Below are positions 28,093-36,933 of a stretch of DNA of 64,000 nucleotides, piece after piece. The DNA lies in NCBI GenBank assembly GCA_963518955.1, contig CAUQKI010000009.1, positions 5,773 through 69,772 on the forward strand. The letters run 5' to 3'. Position 1 is the first letter of the stretch, and the number at the start of each line of letters is the position of its first letter. The notes under the pieces were generated by a model, which was not told where the DNA came from, did no database searches, and saw nothing but the letters and a program-made list of their open reading frames with translations. The DNA comes from JABCPE02 sp963518955. GTDB taxonomy: Bacteria; Bacteroidota; Bacteroidia; Flavobacteriales; Weeksellaceae. Made by a program: the position numbers and the translations under genes.

Positions 28093-28724
28093 AATCTTGA
28101 TGTTTTCCATTTACCATCTTGGAACTGATATACTATCCTGTCATGCAGACGGTTAGGTCTTCCCTGCCAAAATTCTATTTCATACGGCTTGGCAAGATAT
28201 CCTCCCCAGTGTGGCGGTCGTGTCACTTCTTTCCCTTCAAATTCTTTTTCTAAATCTTGCAATTTTTGGGCTAAATAAGCTTTGCTAGGGATTTCTTCTC
28301 CCTGTTCAGAAGCCCAAGCGCCTAATCTGCTTCCTCTGGGTCTCGATGCAAAATATTCATCCGACATCTCTGGAGAAACTTTTTCTAGTCTTGCTTTTAT
28401 CATCACTTGGCGTTCCAAAGCTGGCCAAAAGAAATAGAGACAAGCCACTTTGTTCTTATCTATAGATTTCCCTTTTTTACTATTATAATTGGTATAAAAC
28501 ACAAAACCTTCTTTGCTGTAGCTTTTCAGGAGCATGGCTCTCGTTCTAGGGCAGCCATCATCATCTATCGTAGAGAGAATCATGGCATTAGCCTCAAAAA
28601 TATCAGGATGTTTGTCCGCATCTGCGAACCATTCCTTGAAATGTTCCATAGGATTTTCCTTTACTTCGTGGTCATGAAGCTCGAACTGCTCATAGACTTG
28701 GCGTTTGTCATGTAAGTTTTCCAT
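28083..28724 (-). CDS. pdxH: Pyridoxamine 5'-phosphate oxidase
   Basis: The 213-residue FMN enzyme is of normal family length. It shows RAMLLKSYSKEGFVFYTNYNSKKG (FMN/PLP contacts) and SRPRGSRLGAWASEQGE, and ends with the PNPOx C-terminal signature FWQGRPNRLHDRIVY. It oxidises PNP and PMP to PLP. The gene is monocistronic on the minus strand. Confidence 0.95.
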   Translation of the reverse strand: MENLHDKRQVYEQFELHDHEVKENPMEHFKEWFADADKHPDIFEANAMILSTIDDDGCPRTRAMLLKSYSKEGFVFYTNYNSKKGKSIDKNKVACLYFFWPALERQVMIKARLEKVSPEMSDEYFASRPRGSRLGAWASEQGEEIPSKAYLAQKLQDLEKEFEGKEVTRPPHWGGYLAKPYEIEFWQGRPNRLHDRIVYQFQDGKWKTSRLAP

Positions 28725-28881
28725 ATTTAAATATTTACAATTTATAACTACAAAGGTAAGATTTAATTCCTACTCTTTGGGTTAGGATTTAATGTTTTTT
28801 ATTTGTAAAAAAGAAAAAATAATCGCTTTAAATCATTTTAAATTCTTAAATTTAGCCCATTAATTTAATTTTTTACTAAAA

Positions 28882-31005
28882 ATGAAACGACTATTTTTAT
28901 TAGCTGCCTTCATTCTGAGTTTTATTCCAGCAAAAGCTGATGAAGGAATGTGGCTTATGATGCTTATCAAAAGGCTGAATGGCGTAGATATGCAGAAACA
29001 GGGGCTGAAACTGACTCCAGAAGAAATCTATTCAGTAAACAATTCTAGTTTGAAAGATGCCATCGTAAGTTTTGGTGGTTTTTGTACTGGGGAAATCGTA
29101 TCCAAAGAAGGACTTATCTTTACTAACCACCACTGTGGATATGGTTCTATCGCTGCGCTTTCTACTCCACAGAAAGACCACTTGACCAATGGTTTCTGGG
29201 CGATGAATAAAAAAGAAGAACTTCACGCTAAAGACCTGTTTGTGAGATTCTTAGTAAGAATGGGAGATGCTACAGAAAGAATAAACTCCAAGCTGAACAA
29301 CCAAATGTCTGCAAGCCAAAGACAAGATATTATCAATCAGGAATTTAAAGCGATTGAAAAAGAAAATAGCGAAAACGGAAAATACACTGTAGTGGTTCGT
29401 TCGTTCTTCAATGGAAACGAGTTCTATTATTTTGTTTATCAAGACTATAAAGATATCAGATTAGTAGGAACGCCTACTAACTCTATCGGGAAATTCGGTG
29501 GTGATACAGACAACTGGGAATGGCCAAGACACACAGGAGACTTTGCAGTTTTCCGAGTGTATGCAGATGCGAACGGAAACCCAGCGGAATATTCTCCAAA
29601 CAATGTTCCACTAAAACCTAAACACCACTTACCTGTTTCTCTAAAAGGTATCAAACCTAATGATTTCACGATGATTATGGGATACCCAGGGAGAACAAAC
29701 AGATATTTGACTTCTTATGGAATCAACCAATTGATTACCAAAGATTATCCAGCTTGGGTAGATGCTTCTAAAGCAACTATGGATGTGATGAAAAAATACA
29801 TGGACAAAGACCAAGCCATCCGTTTGGACTACGCAAGTTCTTACTCCAGCACGGCTAACTACTGGAAAAACAGAGCTGGAACGATAGAAGCGGTTTTGAA
29901 AAATAAAACTATCAATGCAAAACAAGATTTGGAAAAAGTATTCCAAACATGGGCTGATAAGCCAGAAAACAAAGCAACTTACGGTAATGTTCTGAAAGAA
30001 ATAGAAGAATACTACGCAAAAACAAACGAAAGAAATGTAGAGCTGAACTATCTAAGGCTGATGAGCAGAAGAGCGGCTTTCATCAATATGCCGTATGTAT
30101 TAGGAAACAAATTGGCTGTTTATGCTGACCAAGATGCGAACGGACAGGCTGCTATGAAAGCAAAACTAATCAAAGAAGTGGAAAGCATCTACGAAGACCT
30201 ACATCCAAAGGTAGAAGCTGACCTTTTCGTGACACTGCTTACACTTTATAAAAACAAAGTAGATGCGAAACACCAGCTGCCTATCATCAGATTTAGTAAT
30301 CCAAATGAAATTTCACTTAATGGTATTTTTGCTTCTAAGGAAAATGTTTTGAACTTTATCAACAATCCTAAAAAACAAAAATTAGAGGAAGACCCATTAT
30401 ATCAGTTCTCTTCTATCTTAGTAGCTGAAGCTCAAATGAATGCGAATAAATACAACCAAGACGAAGAGAAATTCGCAGAAAACACTAGACTTTTCTTGGA
30501 TGGACTTAGAAAATCTCACCCTAACAAGAAATTCTACCCTGACGCAAACTCTACGATGAGACTTACCTATGGTTCTGTGGACAAGCTGCCTTTCAGAAAA
30601 GACAGAAAATACCACGGCGTGAAAGACAACTACTACACAGACCTTACAGGAATGGTAGCTAAATACAAAAAAGGCGATGAGGAATTTGACCTTCCGCAAA
30701 GACTTCTTGACCTTTATAAAAAGAAAGACTACGGACAATACAAAGACAAAAAAGGATACCTTCCGGTGAATTTCCTTTCTAATAATGACATCACAGGAGG
30801 AAACTCTGGTTCGCCTATCATCAATGCTGAAGGACACCTTATCGGTCTTGCTTTCGATGGAAACAGCGAGGCGCTGAGTGGAGATATCGTTTTCGAACCA
30901 GCTCTACAAAGAACCATCAATGTGGATGCTCGTTTTGTGCTTTGGGTAATTGACAAATTCTCTGGTGCTAAACACCTCATCGATGAAATGACAATCGTGA
31001 AATAG
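28882..31005 (+). CDS. S46 family dipeptidyl-peptidase, DPP7-like
   Basis: The 707-residue protein has a signal peptide (MKRLFLLAAFILSFIPAKA) and the S46 peptidase fold. Catalytic motifs are TNHHCGYG (His 83/84), the Asp-rich TDNWEWPRHTGDF segment near 210 and GGNSGSP with Ser 642. The residue that separates DPP7 (Gly) from DPP11 (Arg) appears as Gly 660 in AFDGNSEALSGD, which suggests hydrophobic/aliphatic P1 specificity. It releases dipeptides from oligopeptides in the periplasm for amino-acid use. It is monocistronic with a hairpin terminator downstream. Confidence 0.93.
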   Translation: MKRLFLLAAFILSFIPAKADEGMWLMMLIKRLNGVDMQKQGLKLTPEEIYSVNNSSLKDAIVSFGGFCTGEIVSKEGLIFTNHHCGYGSIAALSTPQKDHLTNGFWAMNKKEELHAKDLFVRFLVRMGDATERINSKLNNQMSASQRQDIINQEFKAIEKENSENGKYTVVVRSFFNGNEFYYFVYQDYKDIRLVGTPTNSIGKFGGDTDNWEWPRHTGDFAVFRVYADANGNPAEYSPNNVPLKPKHHLPVSLKGIKPNDFTMIMGYPGRTNRYLTSYGINQLITKDYPAWVDASKATMDVMKKYMDKDQAIRLDYASSYSSTANYWKNRAGTIEAVLKNKTINAKQDLEKVFQTWADKPENKATYGNVLKEIEEYYAKTNERNVELNYLRLMSRRAAFINMPYVLGNKLAVYADQDANGQAAMKAKLIKEVESIYEDLHPKVEADLFVTLLTLYKNKVDAKHQLPIIRFSNPNEISLNGIFASKENVLNFINNPKKQKLEEDPLYQFSSILVAEAQMNANKYNQDEEKFAENTRLFLDGLRKSHPNKKFYPDANSTMRLTYGSVDKLPFRKDRKYHGVKDNYYTDLTGMVAKYKKGDEEFDLPQRLLDLYKKKDYGQYKDKKGYLPVNFLSNNDITGGNSGSPIINAEGHLIGLAFDGNSEALSGDIVFEPALQRTINVDARFVLWVIDKFSGAKHLIDEMTIVK

Positions 31006-31024
31006 TTTTTTTCATAACAATTAT

Positions 31025-31060
31025 AAAAATCTACGGGAAAATTTCTCGTAGATTTTTTTA
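31025..31060 (+). terminator. Terminator after the S46 peptidase
   Basis: The stem AAAAATCTACG / CGTAGATTTTT is followed by T residues. It immediately precedes the next gene's -7 element. Confidence 0.8.
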
Positions 31061-31062
31061 TG

Positions 31063-31070
31063 TATTTTTG
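31063..31070 (+). promoter_or_regulatory. -7 element of the YkgJ-type gene
   Basis: TATTTTTG lies directly after the terminator and overlaps the first in-frame ATG region (31060), which argues for translation from the TTG at 31090. Confidence 0.55.
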
Positions 31071-31089
31071 CGGAAATAATGAGCAGAAA

Positions 31090-31578
31090 TTGGATTTAGA
31101 TTTTTATAAAAAACAGGCACAAGCCAAACAAAAAGAACACAAAAAATTCTTAGACAACCTGAAAAAGAAACCGCCTAAGAATTTGGACTATATCACTTTG
31201 GAAACTCACGAAGAAGTTTTCAGTGAGATAGACTGTCTAAGCTGTGCCAACTGCTGTAAAACCACAGGCCCGCTCTTTACAGAAAAAGATATAGAGCGGA
31301 TTTCTAAACATTTACGCCTCTCTCCTGCTGATTTTGAGAAAAAATATCTCCGCATAGATGAAGACAATGACAAGGTGCTGCAATGCCTTCCCTGCCCTTT
31401 TCTCGCGGAGGATAATACCTGCCTTATCTACGATATCCGCCCGAAAGCCTGCCGCGAATATCCACATACCGACCGCAAGAAAATCTACCAAATCAATCAT
31501 CTCACGATTAAAAACACCATCATCTGCCCTGCTGCCTATCTCTTCGTAGAGAAGATGATGAGAAACATTCAAAAATAA
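31090..31578 (+). CDS. YkgJ family cysteine cluster protein
   Basis: The protein is 162 residues from a TTG start at 31090, or 172 from the ATG at 31060. The cysteine cluster is CLSCANCC near the middle, then CLPCPFL, NTCLIYDIRPKACREYPH and a final Cys near IICPAAY, the pattern of the UPF0153/YkgJ family that probably binds zinc or an Fe-S cluster. The N-terminus is a Lys-rich helix ending PPKNLDYITLETH. I prefer TTG because the ATG sits at a -7 promoter box and would not be in the transcript. The function is unknown. Confidence 0.82.
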   Translation: MDLDFYKKQAQAKQKEHKKFLDNLKKKPPKNLDYITLETHEEVFSEIDCLSCANCCKTTGPLFTEKDIERISKHLRLSPADFEKKYLRIDEDNDKVLQCLPCPFLAEDNTCLIYDIRPKACREYPHTDRKKIYQINHLTIKNTIICPAAYLFVEKMMRNIQK

Positions 31579-31652
31579 TGCTTCCTAAATTTCATCAATG
31601 GTAACAATTGATATAGTTTATGTATCCAATTTTTCATTTTAATTTTTTATTG

Positions 31653-31660
31653 TATATTTG
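31653..31660 (+). promoter_or_regulatory. -7 element of the secreted orphan gene
   Basis: TATATTTG is an exact TAnnTTTG match, 19 nt before the ATG at 31680. It excludes an upstream ATG at 31620. Confidence 0.6.
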
Positions 31661-31679
31661 CCACCTTAAATTTACACTT

Positions 31680-32507
31680 ATGACAAATAAAATTTTACTA
31701 TTAGGTTTATTATTGGGAGGGATATCCACAAATGCCCAAGTTATTAATGAAACAAAAGCTGCTGGTAAAACAGGACAAAAAGTAGGAATCAATACCACTA
31801 TTCCTACAAGAACACTAACTATAAAAAACTCTACTGCTAATGATGGAAAACCTCTTCTTAGGCTGGTAGATGCACCTATATATAGCAAGAATGTTCGTTC
31901 TGATATGGATGCTGACTTAGGTGGAAATACAGCAACTACTACCAATTACACAGATTATAGACCTCTTGTAGTAGATAAAGTAGGAGATGTATACCAAGGG
32001 CTTCCTATCAATAATATGAGTATCCTTACTCTTACTATTAGTAATGTAAATGGAGACTATATTAGAAAGTTTGATACAGGAATTGATTATAAAAAATATG
32101 CTGTAGCCATTATGAATGCTATATTCAAAATGCCAGATCCTGGAGCTGGTAAAATAGTAATGATGAGAGCTGGTAATGGAGTTATTCCTAGTGTAGATTT
32201 CGGTGGTGGTAAGTATGGTGTTACAACTGCCCCTGCTACAGTACTATTAAAGAAAACCCAACTTACTAATAACTGGGAAATATATGCGGATTATCCTAAC
32301 ATAGGATCCTATGAGTTTTCTTTAGGAAGTACTAGTGCTGGAAATGTAGTAAATGGTACTTGGGTAATTACTCTATTGGTAGGTAAAAGAGATGCTGTTA
32401 ATTTCACTGAGCTTAACTTTAATCAAGGAGGTTCTGCTGAAGGAATAGGAAATAGTAATACAACTTATGCGACCCAATTACAAGATTTCCTACAAAAATT
32501 AGAATAA
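31680..32507 (+). CDS. Secreted hypothetical protein with adhesin-like N-terminal motif
   Basis: From the ATG at 31680 the protein has 275 residues and a signal peptide (MTNKILLLGLLLGGISTNAQ). The segment KVGINTTIPTRTLTIKNST is a repeat-like motif often found at the start of Flavobacteriia surface proteins and tail-fibre-like proteins. After it I recognise no domain: the rest is Gly/Asn/Thr-rich and probably beta-structured. No T9SS C-terminal domain is seen. The gene uses strongly A/T-ending codons compared with its neighbours and has its own promoter and terminator, so it is an isolated unit, perhaps recently acquired. Confidence 0.65.
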   Translation: MTNKILLLGLLLGGISTNAQVINETKAAGKTGQKVGINTTIPTRTLTIKNSTANDGKPLLRLVDAPIYSKNVRSDMDADLGGNTATTTNYTDYRPLVVDKVGDVYQGLPINNMSILTLTISNVNGDYIRKFDTGIDYKKYAVAIMNAIFKMPDPGAGKIVMMRAGNGVIPSVDFGGGKYGVTTAPATVLLKKTQLTNNWEIYADYPNIGSYEFSLGSTSAGNVVNGTWVITLLVGKRDAVNFTELNFNQGGSAEGIGNSNTTYATQLQDFLQKLE

Positions 32508-32521
32508 AAAACAATCAAAAT

Positions 32522-32554
32522 AAAAAACACTCTCCATTCAGAGGGTGTTTTTTT
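32522..32554 (+). terminator. Terminator after the secreted orphan
   Basis: The stem AACACTCTC / GAGGGTGTT, extended by A/T pairs, has loop CATTCA and is followed by seven T residues. Confidence 0.85.
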
Positions 32555-32587
32555 GTATAGAATATTAAACTAAAATCCTTATTTTTG
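32553..32587 (+). promoter_or_regulatory. Promoter of glyS
   Basis: TTG at 32553 and TATTTTTG at 32580-32587, with a 24-nt spacer, lie 16 nt before the ATG. Confidence 0.6.
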
Positions 32588-32603
32588 CATAAATTTTTTA
32601 ACG

Positions 32604-34145
32604 ATGGCAAAGCAAGAAGATGTTTTTAAGAAAGTGATTTCTCACGCCAAGGAGTACGGATTTATTTTCCCTTCTAGTGAGATTTATGATGGACTTTCTG
32701 CAATATACGACTACGGACAAAATGGTATAGAACTAAAAAACAATATCAAACAATATTGGTGGAAAGCGATGATTCAGCTCAATGAAAACATCGTAGGGCT
32801 GGACAGTGCTATCTTTATGCACCCTACCATTTGGAAAGCGAGCGGGCATGTGGATGCCTTCAACGACCCACTGATAGACAACAAGGACAGCAAAAAGCGT
32901 TTCCGTGCCGATGTCTTGATAGAAGACTACTGCGCAAAACTAGAGGACAAAGCCCAAAAAGAAATAGAAAAGGCTAAAAAACGCTTCGGTGAGGCTTTTG
33001 ATGAGGCGCAATTCATTTCCACTAATCCAAAAGTATTAGAATACCGCGAAAAACAAAAAACCATTCTTTCCCGAATGGCTAAATCGCTGGATAATAACGA
33101 CCTTGCCGATGTAAAAGCCCTAATAGAAGAGCTGGAAATAGCTGACCCAGACACAGGCTCTAAAAACTGGACAGAAGTAAGACAGTTTAACCTGATGTTC
33201 GGGACTAAATTAGGTGCTGCTGCCGAGAACGCGATGGATCTTTACCTTCGTCCAGAAACAGCGCAAGGGATTTTTGTGAACTACCTCAATGTTCAGAAAA
33301 CTTCACGCCACAAACTTCCTTTCGGGATTGCACAGATTGGTAAAGCGTTTAGAAATGAGATTGTTGCGAGACAGTTTATTTTCAGAATGAGAGAATTTGA
33401 ACAAATGGAAATGCAGTTTTTCGTGCCGCCAGGAACGGAACTAAAATTCTATGAAGAATGGAAACAAAAGAGACTAAACTGGCACCTTGCCCTTGGTCTT
33501 GGTGAAGAAAACTACAAATTCCACGACCACGAAAAACTGGCTCACTATGCTAATGCAGCAGCGGATATAGAATTCAGATTCCCATTTGGGTTTAAAGAAT
33601 TAGAAGGTATTCATTCCAGAACGGATTTTGACCTTTCTGCTCACGAAAGATATTCAGGGAAAAAATTACAATATTTTGACCCAGAAAGAAACGAAAGCTA
33701 TGTTCCGTATGTGGTGGAAACTTCGGTAGGATTAGACCGATTGTTCTTGGCTCTATTCTCTCACTGCCTGAAAGATGAAGTCTTGGAAGATGGTTCAGAG
33801 AGAACGGTATTGTCTCTGCCGCCTGCCCTAGCTCCTGTAAAGGCTGCCATTTTACCACTGATGAAAAAAGATGGAATGGGAGAATATGCAGAAAAAATCT
33901 TCAATGATTTGAAATACGATTTCAATCTTATTTATGAAGACAAAGACAGCATCGGTAAGCGATACAGAAGACAAGACGCCATAGGAACGCCTTTCTGTAT
34001 TACCATAGACCACGACACCCTGACTGACCACACGGTAACGATAAGACACCGCGATACTATGGAGCAGGAGCGTGTAGCGGTTTCTGAACTGAGACAAATT
34101 ATAGACAATAAAGTGAATTTCAGAAACTTACTTAGTAAGATTTAA
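32604..34145 (+). CDS. glyS: Glycine-tRNA ligase, single-chain dimeric type
   Basis: The 513-residue class II synthetase is of the eukaryote-like alpha2 type. Motif 2 is in FRNEIVARQFIFRMREFEQMEMQFF, and motif 3 is in VVETSVGLDRLFLALF. The C-terminal anticodon-binding domain (LAPVKAAILPLMKKDGMGEY) follows. An inserted helical domain lies at about 100-190. It charges tRNA-Gly. Bacteroidetes use this form and lack the separate glyQ and glyS chains. It is monocistronic with a clear promoter and terminator. Confidence 0.95.
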   Translation: MAKQEDVFKKVISHAKEYGFIFPSSEIYDGLSAIYDYGQNGIELKNNIKQYWWKAMIQLNENIVGLDSAIFMHPTIWKASGHVDAFNDPLIDNKDSKKRFRADVLIEDYCAKLEDKAQKEIEKAKKRFGEAFDEAQFISTNPKVLEYREKQKTILSRMAKSLDNNDLADVKALIEELEIADPDTGSKNWTEVRQFNLMFGTKLGAAAENAMDLYLRPETAQGIFVNYLNVQKTSRHKLPFGIAQIGKAFRNEIVARQFIFRMREFEQMEMQFFVPPGTELKFYEEWKQKRLNWHLALGLGEENYKFHDHEKLAHYANAAADIEFRFPFGFKELEGIHSRTDFDLSAHERYSGKKLQYFDPERNESYVPYVVETSVGLDRLFLALFSHCLKDEVLEDGSERTVLSLPPALAPVKAAILPLMKKDGMGEYAEKIFNDLKYDFNLIYEDKDSIGKRYRRQDAIGTPFCITIDHDTLTDHTVTIRHRDTMEQERVAVSELRQIIDNKVNFRNLLSKI

Positions 34146-34151
34146 TAATAA

Positions 34152-34179
34152 AAAAAGCAGGATTTATTTCCTGCTTTTT
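34152..34179. terminator. Bidirectional terminator between glyS and clpX
   Basis: The stem AAAAAGCAGGA / TCCTGCTTTTT with loop TTTATT lies between convergent genes. Confidence 0.87.
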
Positions 34180-34198
34180 GTTTTTAAATATTTGAATA

Positions 34199-35389
34199 TT
34201 AAAATTCTATTTTGCTTTCATCTATGACCAATGAACCTCCGAGCTGGTCTATGTCATACATGTATTTTTCCAAAACTTTTTCGGTCGTTCCTCTCAGTCC
34301 TCTCGCTCCCAAACCTTTTTCCATCGTTTCTTTTACTATTTTTTGTAAAGCGCCTTCGGTGAAACTCAGCTCCACGCCATCTAGTCTGAATAGTTCTATA
34401 AACTGGTTGATGATAGAGTTTTTAGGCTCGCTTAGGATTCTCAGCATGGTTGCTTCATCTAGTTTATCCAAATGTGTCACAATAGGAAAACGCCCCAAAA
34501 GTTCTGGGATAAGACCAAAATTCCTCAAATCCGTAGCATCCAATTTGTCTAAAATATAGGAATCATCTTCCACCTTATTCGTCTTCTCCGAGCTGAAACC
34601 TATCGCCTGCTTGTTCATTCTTCGTTCGATGATTTCTTTGATACCATCAAACGCCCCTCCTGCGATGAATAGGATGTTCTGCGTATTTACCTGAATGTAT
34701 TTTTGGTCTGGGTGCTTTCTGCCTCCTTGTGGCGGCACATTTACGATGCTTCCTTCTAAAAGTTTCAAAAGCCCCTGCTGAACGCCTTCCCCAGATACAT
34801 CACGAGTCAAACTCGGGTTGTCCGATTTTCTAGCAATTTTATCTATTTCATCTATAAAAACGATGCCTCTTTCGGCTTTTTCCACATCATAGTCAGACAC
34901 CATCAGCAGTCTGGACAGAATACTTTCCACATCCTCCCCTACATAGCCCGCCTCTGTAAGAACCGTAGCATCTACGATACAGAAAGGAACTTCCAGCTGC
35001 CTGGCGATAGTTTTAGCCAAGAGCGTTTTTCCTGTCCCTGTCTCTCCCACCATGATGATGTTAGATTTTTCTATCTCTACAGATTTATTTTCATCTGCAT
35101 TGTGAGCCAGTCTTTTGTAATGATTATAAACCGCTATTGAAAGCTGTTTTTTCGCTTGGTCCTGCCCTATTACATATTCATCCAAAAATTCCTTGATTTC
35201 TCTCGGTTTCTTTAGCTGAGCCGAAGTTTTTACAGATGAATGATTTTTATTTTCTTGCTCGTCAGTCTCTTTCACTATGGTGTGAGCCTGCTCTATACAG
35301 TAGTTGCAAATAAACCCATTCTGACCAGAGACCAAAACAGATACCTCATTCTTATTTCTTCCACAAAAGGAACATTGGTTAGGATTCAT
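34199..35389 (-). CDS. clpX: ATP-dependent Clp protease ATP-binding subunit ClpX
   Basis: The 396-residue unfoldase has an N-terminal C4 zinc-binding domain (CSFCG...CNYC), Walker A GETGTGKT, pore loop GYVGED, Walker B IVFIDEID, arginine-finger region RRMN and sensor-2 GLGARGLRG. A short Lys/Glu/Asn-rich linker lies between the zinc domain and the AAA+ domain. It delivers substrates to ClpP, which is not in this window. An inverted repeat that may be a terminator separates it from the HIT and greA genes. Confidence 0.95.
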   Translation of the reverse strand: MNPNQCSFCGRNKNEVSVLVSGQNGFICNYCIEQAHTIVKETDEQENKNHSSVKTSAQLKKPREIKEFLDEYVIGQDQAKKQLSIAVYNHYKRLAHNADENKSVEIEKSNIIMVGETGTGKTLLAKTIARQLEVPFCIVDATVLTEAGYVGEDVESILSRLLMVSDYDVEKAERGIVFIDEIDKIARKSDNPSLTRDVSGEGVQQGLLKLLEGSIVNVPPQGGRKHPDQKYIQVNTQNILFIAGGAFDGIKEIIERRMNKQAIGFSSEKTNKVEDDSYILDKLDATDLRNFGLIPELLGRFPIVTHLDKLDEATMLRILSEPKNSIINQFIELFRLDGVELSFTEGALQKIVKETMEKGLGARGLRGTTEKVLEKYMYDIDQLGGSLVIDESKIEF

Positions 35390-35418
35390 CTAATTCTTTT
35401 TTGTTTTTATGAATAAAT

Positions 35419-35446
35419 AAACTCCAATAAGAATTTATTGAAGTTT
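35419..35446 (-). terminator. Hairpin between HIT gene and clpX
   Basis: A 12-bp inverted repeat with one mismatch (AAACTCCAATAA / TTATTGAAGTTT) and loop GAAT lies just past the HIT stop. It could end the greA-HIT transcript, although no pure T-run follows. Confidence 0.45.
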
Positions 35447-35459
35447 GTAATTTTAGTGA

Positions 35460-35849
35460 TTATTGCCCTGTTATCGCTTTTTGAATTTCTCTGAATTCCT
35501 CTTCTGTGAATTTCAGTTTTTCATTAGTAAAATTCAAATCTTTGATTTCATTGATAGGAACGAGGTGGATATGCGTGTGCGGAACTTCCAGCCCTACTAC
35601 GGCTACGCCCACTTTCACACATGGAATAGCTGCCTTTACTTTTTTAGCTACTTCTTGCGCAAATGCCCAGAGCCTTTTATGCTCCTCTGCTTCCATATCA
35701 AAAATAAAATCCACTTCTTTTTTAGGAATTACCAATGTATGCCCTTTGGCTATCGGCATGATATCTAAAAACGCCAAATGATGCTCGTCCTCTGCTATCT
35801 TGTAGCACGGAATTTCGCCATTGATTATTTTTGTGAAAATTGAAGCCAT
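35460..35849 (-). CDS. HIT family nucleotide hydrolase
   Basis: The 129-residue protein has the histidine triad HTHIHLVPIN near residue 92 and the Hint-type opening IFTKIINGEIPCYKIAEDEHHLAFLDI. Family members hydrolyse purine nucleoside phosphoramidates or adenylated intermediates. It lies 47 nt after greA on the same strand, an arrangement I know from other Flavobacteriia. Confidence 0.92.
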   Translation of the reverse strand: MASIFTKIINGEIPCYKIAEDEHHLAFLDIMPIAKGHTLVIPKKEVDFIFDMEAEEHKRLWAFAQEVAKKVKAAIPCVKVGVAVVGLEVPHTHIHLVPINEIKDLNFTNEKLKFTEEEFREIQKAITGQ

Positions 35850-35896
35850 TTTATTGATTATTAAGGTTTTACTATTTGTATATTTTAGCTAAAAGA

Positions 35897-36364
35897 CTAA
35901 ATTGTAATTTCTAAAACTTCGAACGAAAGTTTGTTCCCATTAGGAAGCACTATTTCTGCTATTTCGCCTACAGCCTTTCCTAAAAGCCCTTTGGCAATAG
36001 GAGTATTGACAGATATTTTATTAGCCTTCAGATCACTCTCATTATCAGGAACTAATGTGAATTTTTGTTCGGCTTTAGTCGTGTTATTTTTTAGTCTTAC
36101 AGTGGTAAGGATAGATACTTTAGAAGTGTCTATCTGGTTTTCTTCTATGATTTTAGAATTTGCTATTATATCCTGTAATTTGGATATTTTCAGCTCCAAA
36201 AGCCCTTGCGCTTCCTTTGCTGCATCATACTCAGCATTTTCAGAAAGGTCTCCTTTGTCTCTTGCTTCTGCAATCTGTTGAGTGATTTTTGGTCTCTCTA
36301 TTGATTCCAACTGCTCTAGCTCGGCCTTCATTTTTGCTAAGCCCTCTTTTGTAACATAATTCAT
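35897..36364 (-). CDS. greA: Transcription elongation factor GreA
   Basis: The 155-residue protein has an N-terminal coiled coil (EGLAKMKAELEQLESIERPKIT) with the acidic tip GDLSENAEYDAAKEAQ, which inserts into the RNA-polymerase secondary channel, and a C-terminal FKBP-like domain containing SVNTPIAKGLLGKAVGE. It stimulates cleavage of backtracked transcripts. Length is normal. The HIT gene follows. Confidence 0.95.
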   Translation of the reverse strand: MNYVTKEGLAKMKAELEQLESIERPKITQQIAEARDKGDLSENAEYDAAKEAQGLLELKISKLQDIIANSKIIEENQIDTSKVSILTTVRLKNNTTKAEQKFTLVPDNESDLKANKISVNTPIAKGLLGKAVGEIAEIVLPNGNKLSFEVLEITI

Positions 36365-36476
36365 GATTTTTTTCTTTTATTTGTGTTAAATAAATAATAA
36401 AATATCCGACCTTTGCCGGATACTTTTAAATTTTAACTAACTTTACTTGGACAAAGATAAAAAAAATTTTCTTATT

Positions 36477-36929
36477 ATGAAAATATTTAGCGTATTAAAA
36501 GCCTTTTTTATTTTATTAGTTTTCAGTTTGTTATCCCTTGTTATTTCCTGTGAAAGTAGAGCCGAGACCGTGAGCTGCTTTCCTAGTCAGATTATCAATG
36601 TTCAGCTGAATCTTAACCTTCCTGCTTATGCTATTGACTTGAATACGAAAGGCTGGATTTACATCAATGAACAGCAGAGCGGTACACGCGGACTGATTTT
36701 AGTAAAAACAGGAACAGGCTTCAAAGTGTATGACCGAAATGCGCCACACCTCTGCCCTGATACTAATACAACGCTGGAAGTTCAAAACAATATCAAAATC
36801 ATCTGTCCAAAAGATGGCGCCGAATGGATTCTACAAGATGGAACACCTATAAAAGGCTCTGGACTGCCTCCTAAATCTTATGATTATAGTTACAATGCCG
36901 CTACGGGTGATCTTTTAATCCATTATTAA
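36477..36929 (+). CDS. Rieske-like lipoprotein lacking the cluster histidines
   Basis: From the ATG at 36477 the protein has 150 residues, with a lipoprotein signal ending LLSLVISCES. The fold of the mature part resembles a Rieske domain, with an ISP-like segment RNAPHLCPDTNTTLEVQNNI and IICPKDGAEWILQDGTPIKG, ending in a short strand. A real Rieske site needs CxH and CxxH; here the pattern is HLCP and CPKD, so the histidines that ligate Fe are absent. Loss of the cluster is inferred, not tested. It lies 4 nt before dtd and is probably co-transcribed with it. Confidence 0.7.
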   Translation: MKIFSVLKAFFILLVFSLLSLVISCESRAETVSCFPSQIINVQLNLNLPAYAIDLNTKGWIYINEQQSGTRGLILVKTGTGFKVYDRNAPHLCPDTNTTLEVQNNIKIICPKDGAEWILQDGTPIKGSGLPPKSYDYSYNAATGDLLIHY

Positions 36930-36933
36930 ACCT

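Noticed and set aside
31060..31089. ATG at 31060 as the start of the YkgJ-type gene
   Set aside because: It coincides with the -7 promoter region that follows the terminator; an internal TTG at 31090 is preferred, though not proven.
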